64,000 nucleotides of DNA from Lactuca virosa (GCA_928212115.1 CAKMRJ010005634.1:254107449-254171448), one strand, 5' to 3'; positions 44,001 to 55,005 are shown, counted from the stretch's first letter. The notes: generated by a model from the letters alone, not told the origin. Numbers and translations are program-made.

Positions 44001-45608
44001 ATTACGAATGCGAAATTCGTTATCATCCCGGAAAGGCTAACGTAGTAGCTGACGCCCTAAGTCAGAAAGAATACTCTGGTCGTAGAGTCAAATCATTGAC
44101 TATTACTATCCATTCACACTTGTCCACACAAATTAAGGAAGCTCAGCTCAAAGCTTTGAAACCTGACAATGTGGCAGGTGAATCCTTGAGAGGGATGGAC
44201 AAGAATTTGGAAGTCAAGGGTGGCGGAGCTTTATATCTCATAGATCGGATCTGGACACCGAAACACGGTGGTTTCAGAGACTTGGTCATGACCGAAGCTC
44301 ACAACACTCGATATTCCGTTCACCCAGGTTCAGATAAGATGTATCTGGATCTTAAAAATTTATACTGGTGGCCTAACATGAAAGCAGAGATTGCTACCTT
44401 TATATATAAATGCCTTACTTGCGCCAAGGTTAAGGTCGAATACCAAAAACCGTCAGGTTTACTTCAGCAACCGGAGATACCTGAATTGAAGTGGGAGCGA
44501 ATCACGATGGACTTCATAACCAAGTTGCCCAAGACTACGGGTGGTCTCGATACCATTTGGGTGATCGTAGACAGGTTAACAGAGTTCGTACACTTCCTGC
44601 CAATCAAAGAGACTGACAAAATGGAGAAGCTAACGAGAACATACCTTAGGGAGATAGTACGACTGCTTGGTGTTCCCATATCCATTATCTATGATAGAGA
44701 TAGTAGATTCACTTCGAGGTTCTAGCAGTCGTTATAAAGTTTCCTAGGAACTAGGCTGGACATGAGTATAACCTATCATCCACAAACCGACGGACAAAGT
44801 GAGAGGACTATTCAAACTTTGGAAGATATGTCGCGAGCCTGCGTGATAGACTTTGGGAAGGCATGGGATACTCATTTACCCCTTTTCAAATTTTCCCACG
44901 ACAACAATTATCACACGAGCATAAAGGCTGCTCCATTTGAAGCTCTCTATGGCCGTAAGTGCAGATCCCCTCTGTGCTGAGCTGAGGTGGGCGACATGCA
45001 GTTAGCTAAAGGACGAATTCCTGACAACACTCTCACAGGTCCGGAAATCATTCGGGAAACGACAGAGAAAATCCTTCAGATTCCTGAACGATTGAAAGCC
45101 TCTAGATACTGACAGAAAAGCTACGCAGACAAACGAAGGAAACCGTTGGAAATCCATGTGGGCGACTGTGATCTACTGAAGGTCTCACCCTGGAAGGGCT
45201 TGATACGCTTCAGAAAGTGTGGAAAGCTAAATCCAAGATACGTAGGGCCTTTCGAGATTCTCGCTAGAATCAGCCCTGTATCTTACAAACTCAAAGTACT
45301 TAGCGAAATCAGTAACGTACACTCTACTTTCCACGTCTCGAACTTGAAAAAGTGTCTGTCCGACGAGACTCTTGTAATTCCACTCGACGAGATCGAGATC
45401 AACGAGAGCCTTACCTTCGTGGAAGAACCTGTAGAGATCATGGACCGAGAAGTCAAGCAAACGAAGCAAAGCCGCATCCCGATCGTGAAGGTTCGCTGGA
45501 ATGCCAAGCGAGGACCTGAATTCACTTGGGAGCGCGAGGATCAGTTGAAACTGAAATATCCTCATCTTTTCGTTTATTTCTTTGTAATAGCTTATTTGTT
45601 TAAACTCT
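41063..45608 (+). pseudogene. gag-pol: Element D gag-pol, multiply interrupted
   Basis: One reading phase (except about 42180-42345) carries Gag (ECSYKDFTR, ALTWWNSHVK), a CCHC knuckle whose last Cys reads Trp (CYGCGEVGHYKRNW), and protease (DSGAERSF). It continues with RT (FIDDILIYS), RNase H (YCDASNQGLD), integrase (HPGSDKMY, TMDFITKL, PQTDGQSERT) and a chromodomain-like tail with Trp retained (KVRWNAKRGPEFTW). In-frame stops lie at 41126, 41495, 41897, 42875, 43880, 44723, 44735, 44978 and 45110, with two frame changes near 42180 and 42345. By comparison with A, most stops replace Trp, Gln or Arg codons, the pattern expected from C-to-T change at methylated cytosines. The element is non-functional; gag and pol were originally a single ORF. 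Confidence 0.92.
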
Positions 45609-45631
45609 AATTTCAGGAGAAAATTCTCTCT

Positions 45632-45644
45632 AACGGGGGGATGA
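45632..45644 (+). other. Element D polypurine tract
   Basis: AACGGGGGGATGA immediately before the 3' LTR start (45645). Confidence 0.85.
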
Positions 45645-47523
45645 TGTGACAACCCGAAATTTCTATTATGTACAGTTATTCAAATCAATCAAAGTCAGAA
45701 TCGTTTTTTGCTATCTTCTAGCAGTGTTTAGAGTCAAATTGAGTGTTCTAAGCCTAGCATCTTCAAAGTTAGGGTTTAGAAATGAGTAGCACAAGTTCAC
45801 CACTTTCAAAGAAGGCCAAACACTCCAACATTAGGAGTGTATGGCCGCACAATTGGGTGTGCGGCCGCACACACCCTCCTGGTAGCACACACACGTGTAT
45901 AAGGGTAGGACTCAGCCCTTCATTAGACTCTTTTCACACTCCTAAGCCAATAACTCCCTTCTCTCTCAACTATCATCCGAAATTCTTCATAGATCTTAAA
46001 GTTGTAAGTGTTTCTCCCTTTGATCTGTTGATTCATTACACTTCCTAGTAAGGATCCATGATTTCATCCATAAAATTTCTACTTTTGTTTAGATCTTCAA
46101 GTGTTCTTCAGTTTCACCAAGAACACCAAGAACACCTACTAAGTTCTTGGGCTCCAAACACCCCTAAACGCTTCTATATTGTAAGTACCCTTCTTGTGCT
46201 TGATAATTACTAGTTTAGAGCCTTAGAAAACGTCCAGAAACATGTTCATCAAGGAGTGTGCGGCCGCACACACCCCATGTGGCCGTACACCCCTTTGGTT
46301 AGTGCTTATAGGCCTCAAAACTCATGTTGCATGCTAGCACCAAATCATGGACACTTAAGGGATGCAAGAAATAGCCTTGAACTCACTTTGGCATGTTTCA
46401 TAGTGAGTGTACGGCCGTACAGCCACTTGGGCCGTACACCCTGGCCGCACACTCACAAAACTCATGCATTTTGGCCGTACACTCAAAGGTGTGTCCGTAC
46501 ACCCATTAGATACAACCTTTGGTACATCTAACACTTCAATCTAAGTGTTTTTTCTAAGTCCTAGGGTTTTTTCCTTTCATGTTTAGTTGTATAAACACTA
46601 ATTATATACATATATGTTCCAATATATGCTTATTAGGATCCGTTGTGCTCAAGTCTACACTTGGCACTTAGCATCCTACAAACCGATCTTTCATTCGTAC
46701 CACTCACTGCAGGTGAGTTCATACCCCTTTAACTTACCTTTTAAATGATTTTAAATGCTCTTAAGGGGGGGGGGGGGGAATACAAGTAGATACATCATAG
46801 TTATTATATCAATCGCATGTGATTAATAACTATCAAACAATGAAATTCTTATACTTCAAACTGTGTTTTCAAACAGTTACGTCAAATAGTTGTACAAACT
46901 CTTTTTAGATGCAAAACTCTTTATCAAACTCCTTTAAACTTATATTTTGTCAAAAGCATATCTATATAAATATAGTTATATAAGTAGGATTGAAAGTACT
47001 TAGGACTGATAACTCGCCTTACTTCCTGTTCCTTGTTTGGTTGTGGACTTAGGGTATCAATTGTTTGTCCGAAGGTCGTTTGAATCTTAGTTATATTATG
47101 TGTATGTATATAGATATAAAAGTTCCTCAGTCAGTTTAAATCCTTTGGGTAGCAAAGGTGTTCAATCATGTTCATCCATACAAACAACATTGCTAGTAAA
47201 CTATAATAGGTATAGTTTAGGAAGTCACTAATACTATTACTAGAACAATGAAACATACAAAGAGTCAGTTCATACATGAGTCAGAACATACTATAACGAG
47301 AATTAGTACATACTATAACGAGAAACAGTACATACTATAACGAGAAACAGATAGAGAATACTATAACGAGAATCAATACATACTACATCCACATACTAGA
47401 GAACATACTACATACTAGAGAACATACTACATACTAGACGGAGAGAATACTACACAAGTACATACTATAAAAATACAAGAATGCTATAACATTAATGTGA
47501 GATACTACTTCATGGCTCGGCAT
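45645..47523 (+). repeat. Element D 3' LTR, first part
   Basis: Matches 36608 to about 38487 of the 5' LTR, including palindromes, donor (46713), a 14-G run (12 in the 5' copy) and ATACTATAACGAGAA repeats. Ends at the E target duplication GGCAT (47519-47523). Confidence 0.92.
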
Positions 47524-47586
47524 TGTAACACCAGCAAAATTAGGTCAAAAATAAATTTGTTCAGTAACCATAATTGAGTATACTAA

Positions 47587-48160
47587 GTGGTAGATATCGT
47601 AACTAGGTTTCCAAAAATATAAAGAACACTAAAATCCGAGTTATAACGAAGAAGTTATGACGGATCGAAGATACGCGACAATACCGGTAAAACACTATTA
47701 AGCATAAAACGAGAAATTTCAATAAAATACTTTTTAGCCTTAGGTATCTAAATGAAAGTCGTAGATATCTTTAAACCACGAACATACATAAAAGGAACAC
47801 CCCAAATCTGACTTCGTATGAGGAAGTTATGAATTTTCGAAGTTTCCGACCTAGCAGTAGACAGCTAAAAACTCGAATTAGAGATCGAGCGGTCTTTAGC
47901 CGACACAACCTAAACGAAAGTTGAAGACCCCGACAATAGGAGTACAACAGTAAAAAGTCTGACGAAAATGGACACCCGATGAAGTAGCTATGGAATTTAA
48001 ACGGACTTTTCCAGGTCCGGCCTGTTAAAAATAATATAATAAAAATAAAGTCAAAATTAGCCAACGGAGTCTAAACGAAAGTTGTAAAGTCTTTTCACAC
48101 CTACGCGTGCATATAAAGAACGTTGAAATCGGAGCTCGTACGCGAAAGTTACGGATTTTA
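47587..48160 (+). repeat. Four degenerate ~160-bp modules in the E LTR
   Basis: Starts near 47587, 47754, 47914 and 48074 (spacings 167, 160, 160). Same motif order and spacing as in the B LTR; repeated in the E 3' LTR. Confidence 0.7.
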
Positions 48161-48182
48161 CAAGTTTGGGACACAAAACCGA

Positions 48183-48346
48183 GGCTGACTCAGCCTCACG
48201 ACGTGAGGGAAACAGACTCACGATGTGAGTCTGTGACTGATGGGTTCTAGAGCCTATCAACGAGTTGTCAAGTCTACGGGAGGAGACCTGGTCGAGCTCA
48301 CGACGTGAGCCACCCATGCTCACGACGTGAATACACCCTATAAATA
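48183..48346 (+). promoter_or_regulatory. Core promoter of the E LTR with palindrome cluster
   Basis: GGCTGACTCAGCC palindrome (48183-48195), then CTCACGACGTGAG-type palindromes at 48195-48207, 48217-48229 (one change), 48297-48309 and 48319-48331. TATA box CTATAAATA at 48338-48346. The palindromes contain ACGT cores typical of bZIP sites. Same set in the 3' LTR (52240-52400), one copy mutated to CTCACGACGTTAG. Confidence 0.72.
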
Positions 48347-48570
48347 GAAGCCGATGGTTTCGGGTTTAGGTGGTCATTTCTTCTCTTTCTCGTACCGAAG
48401 CTCTGCGTTTTAACCCCCGAAGCCATCCCAAATCCCCGGTTTTCGCATCCAAGTTTCGTAGGAAGGTCTTACACTCTCGAGAATCCCTGGGAATCTCGAG
48501 ATTTCAACTCTCTCTAGTCGAAGTTCTGCTCGATTCTTCTCTCGACTACTTCAAAGCAACCACTTGAATC

Positions 48571-48582
48571 AAGTGAGTTCAT
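48571..48582 (+). promoter_or_regulatory. Predicted 5' splice site in the E LTR
   Basis: CAA|GTGAGTTC, GT at 48573, about 230 bp after the TATA box, so inside the transcribed leader. Acceptor candidate ends at 49394. Confidence 0.5.
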
Positions 48583-48945
48583 ACCCCCCCTCTTTTATAC
48601 ACTTTCAAATACTTTATAATGTACTTTTAATACATTTCGGGGGAGAATACAAGTAAACACTCGGTTGATCCCGTGTGAAAACGTAAAAACTCTTGTTATA
48701 CTTTGCATGTATTAGACTTATCTATACAATGAAACTGTTCAACATGCAAGACTATTGCTCAAACTTAACCTTGTGGTATAAAACAAAACTATAACTAGTA
48801 TTAGCCTCGTTTATACAAAATGCATTATGTCAAGACCAACCTTTCTTGCTAAACTCTTTATGCATTCAAGAACTGTTATGATACTGAATATGACGTCCTC
48901 CGCCCCCGAACGTTTCTGCCGTTCTGGTTTGGGGGTGTGAAAGAT

Positions 48946-48957
48946 TGGTATCAGAGC
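48946..48957 (+). other. Element E primer-binding site
   Basis: TGGTATCAGAGC, tRNA-Met type. Confidence 0.92.
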
Positions 48958-48960
48958 ATT

Positions 48961-49012
48961 GTTTATAGTGAACTAAGTATATCAAAACCATTTTTGATAT
49001 ACAACTATAAAC
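48961..49012 (+). other. PBS-proximal nested hairpin (E)
   Basis: Outer GTTTATAGT (48961-48969)/ACTATAAAC (49004-49012). Inner GTATATCAAAA pairs with TTTTGATATAC, longer than in A and D. Confidence 0.72.
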
Positions 49013-49399
49013 ACAACTGGGCAAAAACACTCTGAGTGAGAGTTATACTTTTTAAATGAAATTTTTATAAAGTATACATGCATACATTATATAACAGGGT
49101 CAGTATCATAATGAAAACAATATAGAAGTATTATAAATAAATTGTGCACTGCAGGTGTGCCTTAGGACATGTAATCGGAACTGGGATGAATATAGCCTGA
49201 TCAACTATATTTGTCCAAGAGCCGACTAACGTATGCCAAGGAATGTCTGCAGTGGACAACAAATTTAAAACTTACCAAGAGCATATCATTAAGAATACTA
49301 TGGGAGTATTTGGGTATCTTCGACCGTCAAACTTAAGGGTAAATTTTACATACTTTAGCTTCTTGACAATTCTTATACCCCTATTCTCGTACAGACACA

Positions 49400-49993
49400 A
49401 TGGCCGGATTCCACCTACCAGGAGACCCCTACTACCCGATCCAAGACAGTGAAGAAGGAATAGAGAATGATCCAGAAGAAGAAATGCAAGAAGACTCAGA
49501 CCCAGATCCCGAGGACAATAACCTACCCTTAGCGGCTCAAATTCAAAATCCTAATCCTCGACCGGAATTTCATGGCTCGACACCTCTATGGGCAACCAAC
49601 CTGAATAGGTGGAGTCGCGAACAGGGTCAACCCCTTCCATACAATGGAGACCGAAGCTTCTACAATCTAAGCGAGGGAGGCTCAGCAGACAGAGTCCTTC
49701 CTATATTGGTTCGCCGAATTGCTCGCATTGATGAACAAGGAAGGACAACCATCCATCAAACTGAGGAGAATGATGCGAACACTGGAGTCAATACAGTTCG
49801 CATCCGACAGTTAGGATTAGCTCATGGTAGGATAGTAAATCAAAATGAAGCTTGGCAGAGAGAGCTAACTGAAACTCAAACTGAAGTCTGGGAACTTAGA
49901 GCACGCCAGGCAAGGTATGAAATGCGTATGCTCGAGATGGAGCGTCAGTTGGCAGAACCAAAGGCTCACCAGAACAGTTCCCGCCACGAGTAG
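49400..49993 (+). CDS. ORF-X of element E: intact 197-aa accessory protein
   Basis: The only intact ORF in E and the reference copy of ORF-X. Residues 1-12 are MAGFHLPGDPYY; residues ~15-45 are acidic (Glu/Asp-rich). Next come NPNPRPEFHGSTPLWATNL, RWSREQGQPLP, NGDRSFYNLSEGGSADR and LPILVRRIAR. Residues ~110-197 are polar and helix-prone, with a coiled-coil-like end (ARQARYEMRMLEMERQL) and a basic tail. No zinc knuckle, protease or enzymatic motif is visible, and no signal peptide. The ATG directly follows a consensus 3' splice site (CTATTCTCGTACAG, AG 49393-49394). Retention of this frame while gag-pol was lost suggests either youth or selection; nothing here proves function. Confidence 0.75.
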   Translation: MAGFHLPGDPYYPIQDSEEGIENDPEEEMQEDSDPDPEDNNLPLAAQIQNPNPRPEFHGSTPLWATNLNRWSREQGQPLPYNGDRSFYNLSEGGSADRVLPILVRRIARIDEQGRTTIHQTEENDANTGVNTVRIRQLGLAHGRIVNQNEAWQRELTETQTEVWELRARQARYEMRMLEMERQLAEPKAHQNSSRHE

Positions 49994-51540
49994 AGGATAC
50001 TCTACTCGCTCCTTCTTTTGGTTTGTAGAATAACCTTCGTTCGTACTCCAAGTAGTACTCTTTTCATGTAAATATTCCCGTCTAGCAATTACTGTTTCAC
50101 TGGATCTCTAAGCTGTCAAGTTTTTAACTGTGTGGTATATTGTAGACCTACTCCAAGGTCAAATTTTCCGAATTCTATGTAACTTCTATACCAACTATTA
50201 TGACAGACTTCTTGTTTCTTCTAAAAAGATCATCATTATCAACCCATGCTTTGGGCTGTGTAAACAGTTCATGTCATAAACTGTTATAGCAACTCATTAC
50301 ACTGTCCCTGTCGATCTAATCTATTGTAGTTCAATGTTATTGAGCTCAACAACACTGGCGAAGTCTTGCCACCTTTTCGTCTGTAACCCTATGGCTGGAA
50401 ATGCCTTCTCGCTATTCAAACAGAATCAATCCTTCAATAAATCCAACTTTTCGATCACCTACACCCTTTAGAGAAAGAGACATTTACCATAGAATAACAA
50501 ACCTTTACAAAATTCAACTAAGGGCAATCAAAACAATGACGGAGATTAAATATGCCTGAGGAAAAGCAAGGACGACGTGTATGTAGATACCAAGCTATGA
50601 CAAATAAGTACCACTGAGGATAAGACAGAGAACAGAGAAAACCACTCGTGAAGCCTGCGAGGTGGTAGAGAACCTGATACGTCAGACTAATAAGTAATAG
50701 TTATCTAATGAGTTGGTAATCTTATTACTTACGCTATGAGATAGGTACGTCACATCCTTCTCCATAACTCGAGATAGTAAGAAAGATACCCTCTCCCAAA
50801 ACCCATGAAACTAGATCGACTTAAGATTTAAACATCCCCACCCTAAATTTACTGAAAACACATATGTAGAATGCACTATCACCCTAACGAACACTTTCCT
50901 AATCGATTTCACCCCTATTTCGATCAGAAGTACCCAAATAGCTACTAGAAATGGATTGGCTTGGTCTTCACCATACCAATTGCATGTGCTATGAAAAGAC
51001 CCTTTGCGTTAACCACCGACTAATAAAACTCTTCTAACGAACTCTATCGATTTATAACGACAAACCCGACAGAACTCCCAAACCATTCCTAGTTTCAAAA
51101 TCCCGTAGCACTCATGTGAGGAGTACTATATCCTTTTCAACCTTCCCGAAGTATTACCGACATACTATTTAGGAATAGCACACGCACGACGAGTCAAGCT
51201 CAAACGAAGAGGCTAGGAATGATTACGGTTAACCTATCACTACAAAGTGTGTATGCGAATGGTATACACAAAGCGATGATAGACGGACCAGGTATGAATT
51301 CAACTATGAAGTTCAAGACAAAGCCGACCTGTATTACGAGTAATCAATACTAACATTTAGATGAACATAGACAAATAAACCCAAATCCACACGACCTCTA
51401 CTGATCAAAACAATAGACAGAATAATGAAGATCCGCTGGAACACCCACGCTAGGATCTGGATTCACTAGAGAACAAGAAGATCAAATGGAACAGAAGTAC
51501 ACACATCTTTCCTCAATGATTGAAGTCCCAGTCAAAATGC
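49994..51540 (+). pseudogene. Element E gag-pol remnants
   Basis: No long ORF. Recognisable scraps: a protease fragment near 50950-51010 (ATGGATTGG with CTATGAAAAGACC, like GMDWL...CYEK of A and D), and an end-of-pol fragment near 51425-51515. The latter reads IRW then, in another phase, FTREQEDQMEQKYTHL, the chromodomain-like tail. Gag, RT, RNase H and integrase are essentially deleted. Confidence 0.65.
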
Positions 51541-51559
51541 GAATTTCGGGACGAAATTC
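51541..51559 (+). other. Pre-polypurine-tract hairpin (E)
   Basis: Perfect arms GAATTTCG and CGAAATTC around GGA. Confidence 0.65.
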
Positions 51560-51564
51560 TCTTT

Positions 51565-51577
51565 AACGGGGGGATAA
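51565..51577 (+). other. Element E polypurine tract
   Basis: AACGGGGGGATAA directly before TGTAACACC (51578). Confidence 0.85.
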
Positions 51578-53923
51578 TGTAACACCAGCAAAATTAGGTC
51601 AAAAATAAATTTGTTCAGTAACCATAATTGAGTATACTAAGTGGTAGATATCGTAACTAGGTTTCCAAAATTATAAAGAACACTAAAATCCGAGTTATAA
51701 CGAAGAAGTTATGACTGATCGAAGATACGCGACAATACCGGTAAAACACTATTAAGCATAAAACGAGAAATTTCAATAAAATACTTTTTAGCCTTAGGTA
51801 TCTAAATGAAAGTCGTAGATATATTTAAACCGCGAACATACATAAAAAGAACGCCCCAAATCTGACTTCGTATGAGGAAGTTATGAATTTTCGAAGTTTC
51901 TGACCTAGCAATAGATAGCTAAAAACTCGAATTAGAGATCGAGCGGTCTTTAGCCGACACAACCTAAACGAAAGTTGAAGACCCCGACAATAGGAGTACA
52001 ACAGTAAAAAGTCTGACGAAAATGGACACCCGATGAAGGAGCTATGGAATTTAAACGGAGTTTTCCAGGTCCGGCCTGTTAAAAATAATATAATAAAAAT
52101 AAAGTCAAAATTAGCCGACGGAGTCTAAACGAAAGTTGTAAAGTCTTTTCACACCTACGCGTGCATATAAAGAACGTTGAAATCGGAGCTCGTACGCGAA
52201 AGTTACGGATTTTACAAGTTCGGGACACAAAACACGTGGCTGACTCAGCCTCACGACGTGAGGGAAACAGACTCACGACGTGAGTCTGTGACTGATGGGT
52301 TCCAGAGCCTATCAACGAGTTGTCAAGTCTACGGGAGGAGACCTGGTCGAGCTCACGACGTTAGCCACCCATGCTCACGACGTGAATACACCCTATAAAT
52401 AGAAGCCGAAGGTTTCGGGTTTAGGTGCTCATTTCTTCTCTTTCTCGTGCCGAAGCTCTGCGTTTTAACCCCCGAAGCCATCCCAAATCCCCGGTTTTCG
52501 CATCCAAGTTTCGTAGGAAGGTCTTACACTCTCGAGAATCCCCGGGAATCCCGACATTTTAACTCTCTCTAGTCGAAGTTCTGCTCGATTCTTCTCTCGA
52601 CTACTTCAAAGCAACCACTTCAATCAAGTGAGTTCATACCCCCCTTTTATACACTTTCAAATACTTTATAATGTACTTTTAATACATTTTGGGGGAGAAT
52701 ACAAGTAAACACTCGGTTGATCCCGAGTGAAAACGTAAAAACTCTTGTTATACTTTGCATGTATTAGACTTATCTATACAATGAAACTGTTCAACATGCA
52801 AGACTATTGCTCAAACTTAACCTTGTGGTATAAAACAAAACTATAACTAGTATTAGCCTCGTTTATACAAAATGCATTATGTCAAGAGCAACCTTTCTTG
52901 CTAAACTCTTTATGCATTCAAGAACTTATGATTTATGCTTTGTCAAACATTGTGAAAGAGGATAAACATTGCATACAAAACTATTATTTTAATACAGACA
53001 TAGTTGAGAATCCGTGAGACGATTACATCTTCAAATGCTACCTTTGTGTTTTAAAGGTACTACCTAAAGTCCTGTCTATTATAACCAGAGTCTCCCATTT
53101 GGAGAGCGTGTCAAATGTGTATAGATCATACGGGAAGTCATGATCCCGCGCCCTGACTGTTAGCTACAGTCCTTTGGGTGACAGTTTGTCATAAACGATA
53201 CGACGCCTGAAGACCGTCGCCACAGGCATATTATGTTTAGTATGGTTATAAAACTCACCGGATAGACAATTATTATGGTATTATGCTTTTATGAATGGGT
53301 AGCTATTAAAACTATTCTTCATCTAACAAGTGCGATCTTCTTATAGCTTTATTATACAAAACTATGCCTCAACCTTTTAAGCATGTCAGTTGCCTACGAT
53401 TTTCGGTCTTGGATATTAGAGACTGCCTGTTACTTTAGGAAAATAAGGGATTTTCCTGTATCCAAAACAATTAACTAATAGGAAAATAAGGGATTTTCCT
53501 GGTGCAACCATTTAAGATTCACAACACGAACATTCATAAGCATTTCATACTTTTATAAGAAAATAAGGGATTTTCTTGGAAAATGCACGAACTTTGGAAT
53601 GACATACATTTTCTCAAAACCGCTTATGAACTCACCAACTTAATTGTTGACACTTTTTCTTTGAAATAACTTGTATTCTCAGGGAACCGCTAAGCAGGTT
53701 TGGAAACCAACTTTTGGGGATTAACGCTCTGATGTTAATTACTTCTTTTGAAAGATGTTTATGTATTTATCTTTTGAACATGTAACAAATACAATCATGT
53801 AAACATTTTGAAACCTTTATATGTATGGTGGTGTGTACTTTCCTTACTATGAACTGTTATGATACTGAATATGAGGTCCTCCGCCCCCGAACATTTCCGC
53901 CGTTCTGGTTTGGGGGTGTGACA
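51578..53923 (+). repeat. Element E 3' LTR (full length)
   Basis: About 2.35 kb, TGTAACACC...GGTGTGACA. Contains the 929-bp segment missing from the 5' LTR, with the two-hairpin block (53084-53255: GACTG/CAGTC at 53155-53171 and CGACG/CGTCG at 53201-53219). Also carries three GGAAAATAAGGGATTTTCC-like repeats (about 53436-53580). Confidence 0.92.
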
Positions 53924-54630
53924 GGCATATACTGCTGTGTAACGTTTTGTACCCAGAGTCTCCTAGAAGGAGAGCGTGAATTTGTGTATAGATCTATACG
54001 GGACTGACCCTCCTACACCTTGCTGCTAGCTACAGTGGGACCTGCAGGTCTACGGGTGACGAATGTCATATCATTTCGACGTCTTGAACGTCGTGTTATT
54101 CGGTCGATCAAGTATGGTTACAATCATATCACATTTTACCTTAATTAAACTAACCATTTTAAGGGTAGTTAGTACATTAGTAGTTACCAAGATAAAACTA
54201 CTAGTACATCTTTATTTTCCCATTTTCATTCACATTGTGATATTCTCACATAAGCGGTAATGAAAAACTATATTTTTGGTAATGATAGTCATACTTTGCG
54301 AAAACGCACACTTTTACAAAAGAACAAACATAGAGAACAGTTGAGTCTTGGTAGAAGACTACTTTAGTAGAAAATATAGGATTTTCTAGGAAGTTTACAA
54401 ACATTTACATCAAACACATACAAACTTTTACATCAAACATTTACAAGTACATTCTTCAAACTTATACAATTAATGACACTAAAATACTTATGAACTCACC
54501 AACTTAAATGATGATCTACGCTTTCAAAATAACTTGTATTCTCAGGTCGCCAGTAGACAGGTTCTGGTGATAAGGTTTTGAGAAGATGGAGCACATTCAA
54601 GACTCATATTTTATTTTGATATTTATTTTT
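53924..54630 (+). repeat. Element D 3' LTR, second part
   Basis: Continues D from the second GGCAT copy; matches the 5' LTR from about 38483 to about 39190, including the two-hairpin block (53952-54135). Broken at 54630 by F. Confidence 0.9.
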
Positions 54631-54959
54631 TGTAATACCCGTTTATTTATTAAATAAATAAATAAATTAATGAACGATTAGTAGCCCTAAAATAAATAAT
54701 TATATTTTAAAGGTTGATCTTAAGGAGCTAACTGTCACACTTTAAGAGATTGGGGGTTAAAAGTGTAAAATCCGGACTTAAAATGTAAGTCTCTGATTCA
54801 TTTTGTAAGTATTTATGGAAGCAGGGGTGAAATTAGCAAATATTGAACCTGAATTGTAAAGAATTATAATGCTGAGGACTAAAAGGGTAAAATTAGGATT
54901 CATTTGAAAGGAATCGGAGGAGGAGGGGCTGGTTGTGTCGTTATGGGAATATGTTTCAT

Positions 54960-55005
54960 ATAACCGGGTATATAGCCTCTCCATTGTTCAAACCCTAACC
55001 CTAAT
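54960..55005 (+). promoter_or_regulatory. TATA box and telo-box of the F LTR
   Basis: GTATATAG at about 54967, followed about 20 bp later by AAACCCTAACCCTAA, a telomere-like motif used as a regulatory element in plant promoters. Confidence 0.5.

Larger units (their letters stand above)
47524..48942 (+). repeat. Element E 5' LTR (shortened)
   Basis: Starts TGTAACACCAGC; ends GTGTGAAA, where ACA is expected. Lacks the ~929 bp present at 52927-53855 of the 3' LTR. The junction lies at a GAACT sequence that flanks the missing segment in the 3' copy. Confidence 0.9.
47519..53928 (+). mobile_element. Element E: non-autonomous gypsy derivative with GGCAT target duplication
   Basis: The element proper spans 47524-53923, flanked by perfect 5-bp direct repeats GGCAT (47519-47523 and 53924-53928), proving insertion into the D 3' LTR. 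5' LTR 47524-48942, PBS, intact ORF-X, a ~1.6 kb remnant of gag-pol, polypurine tract, 3' LTR 51578-53923. Mobilisation would have needed proteins from a relative. Confidence 0.93.
36608..54630 (+). mobile_element. Element D: Tekay-like gypsy element, decayed and nested
   Basis: 5' LTR 36608-39346, PBS, ORF-X, gag-pol (41063-45608), polypurine tract, and a 3' LTR from 45645. The 3' LTR is split by E at 47523/53924 and broken again at 54630 by F; its end lies outside the window. Similar in layout to A but a different family (different U3, LTR ~2.74 kb). Confidence 0.92.
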
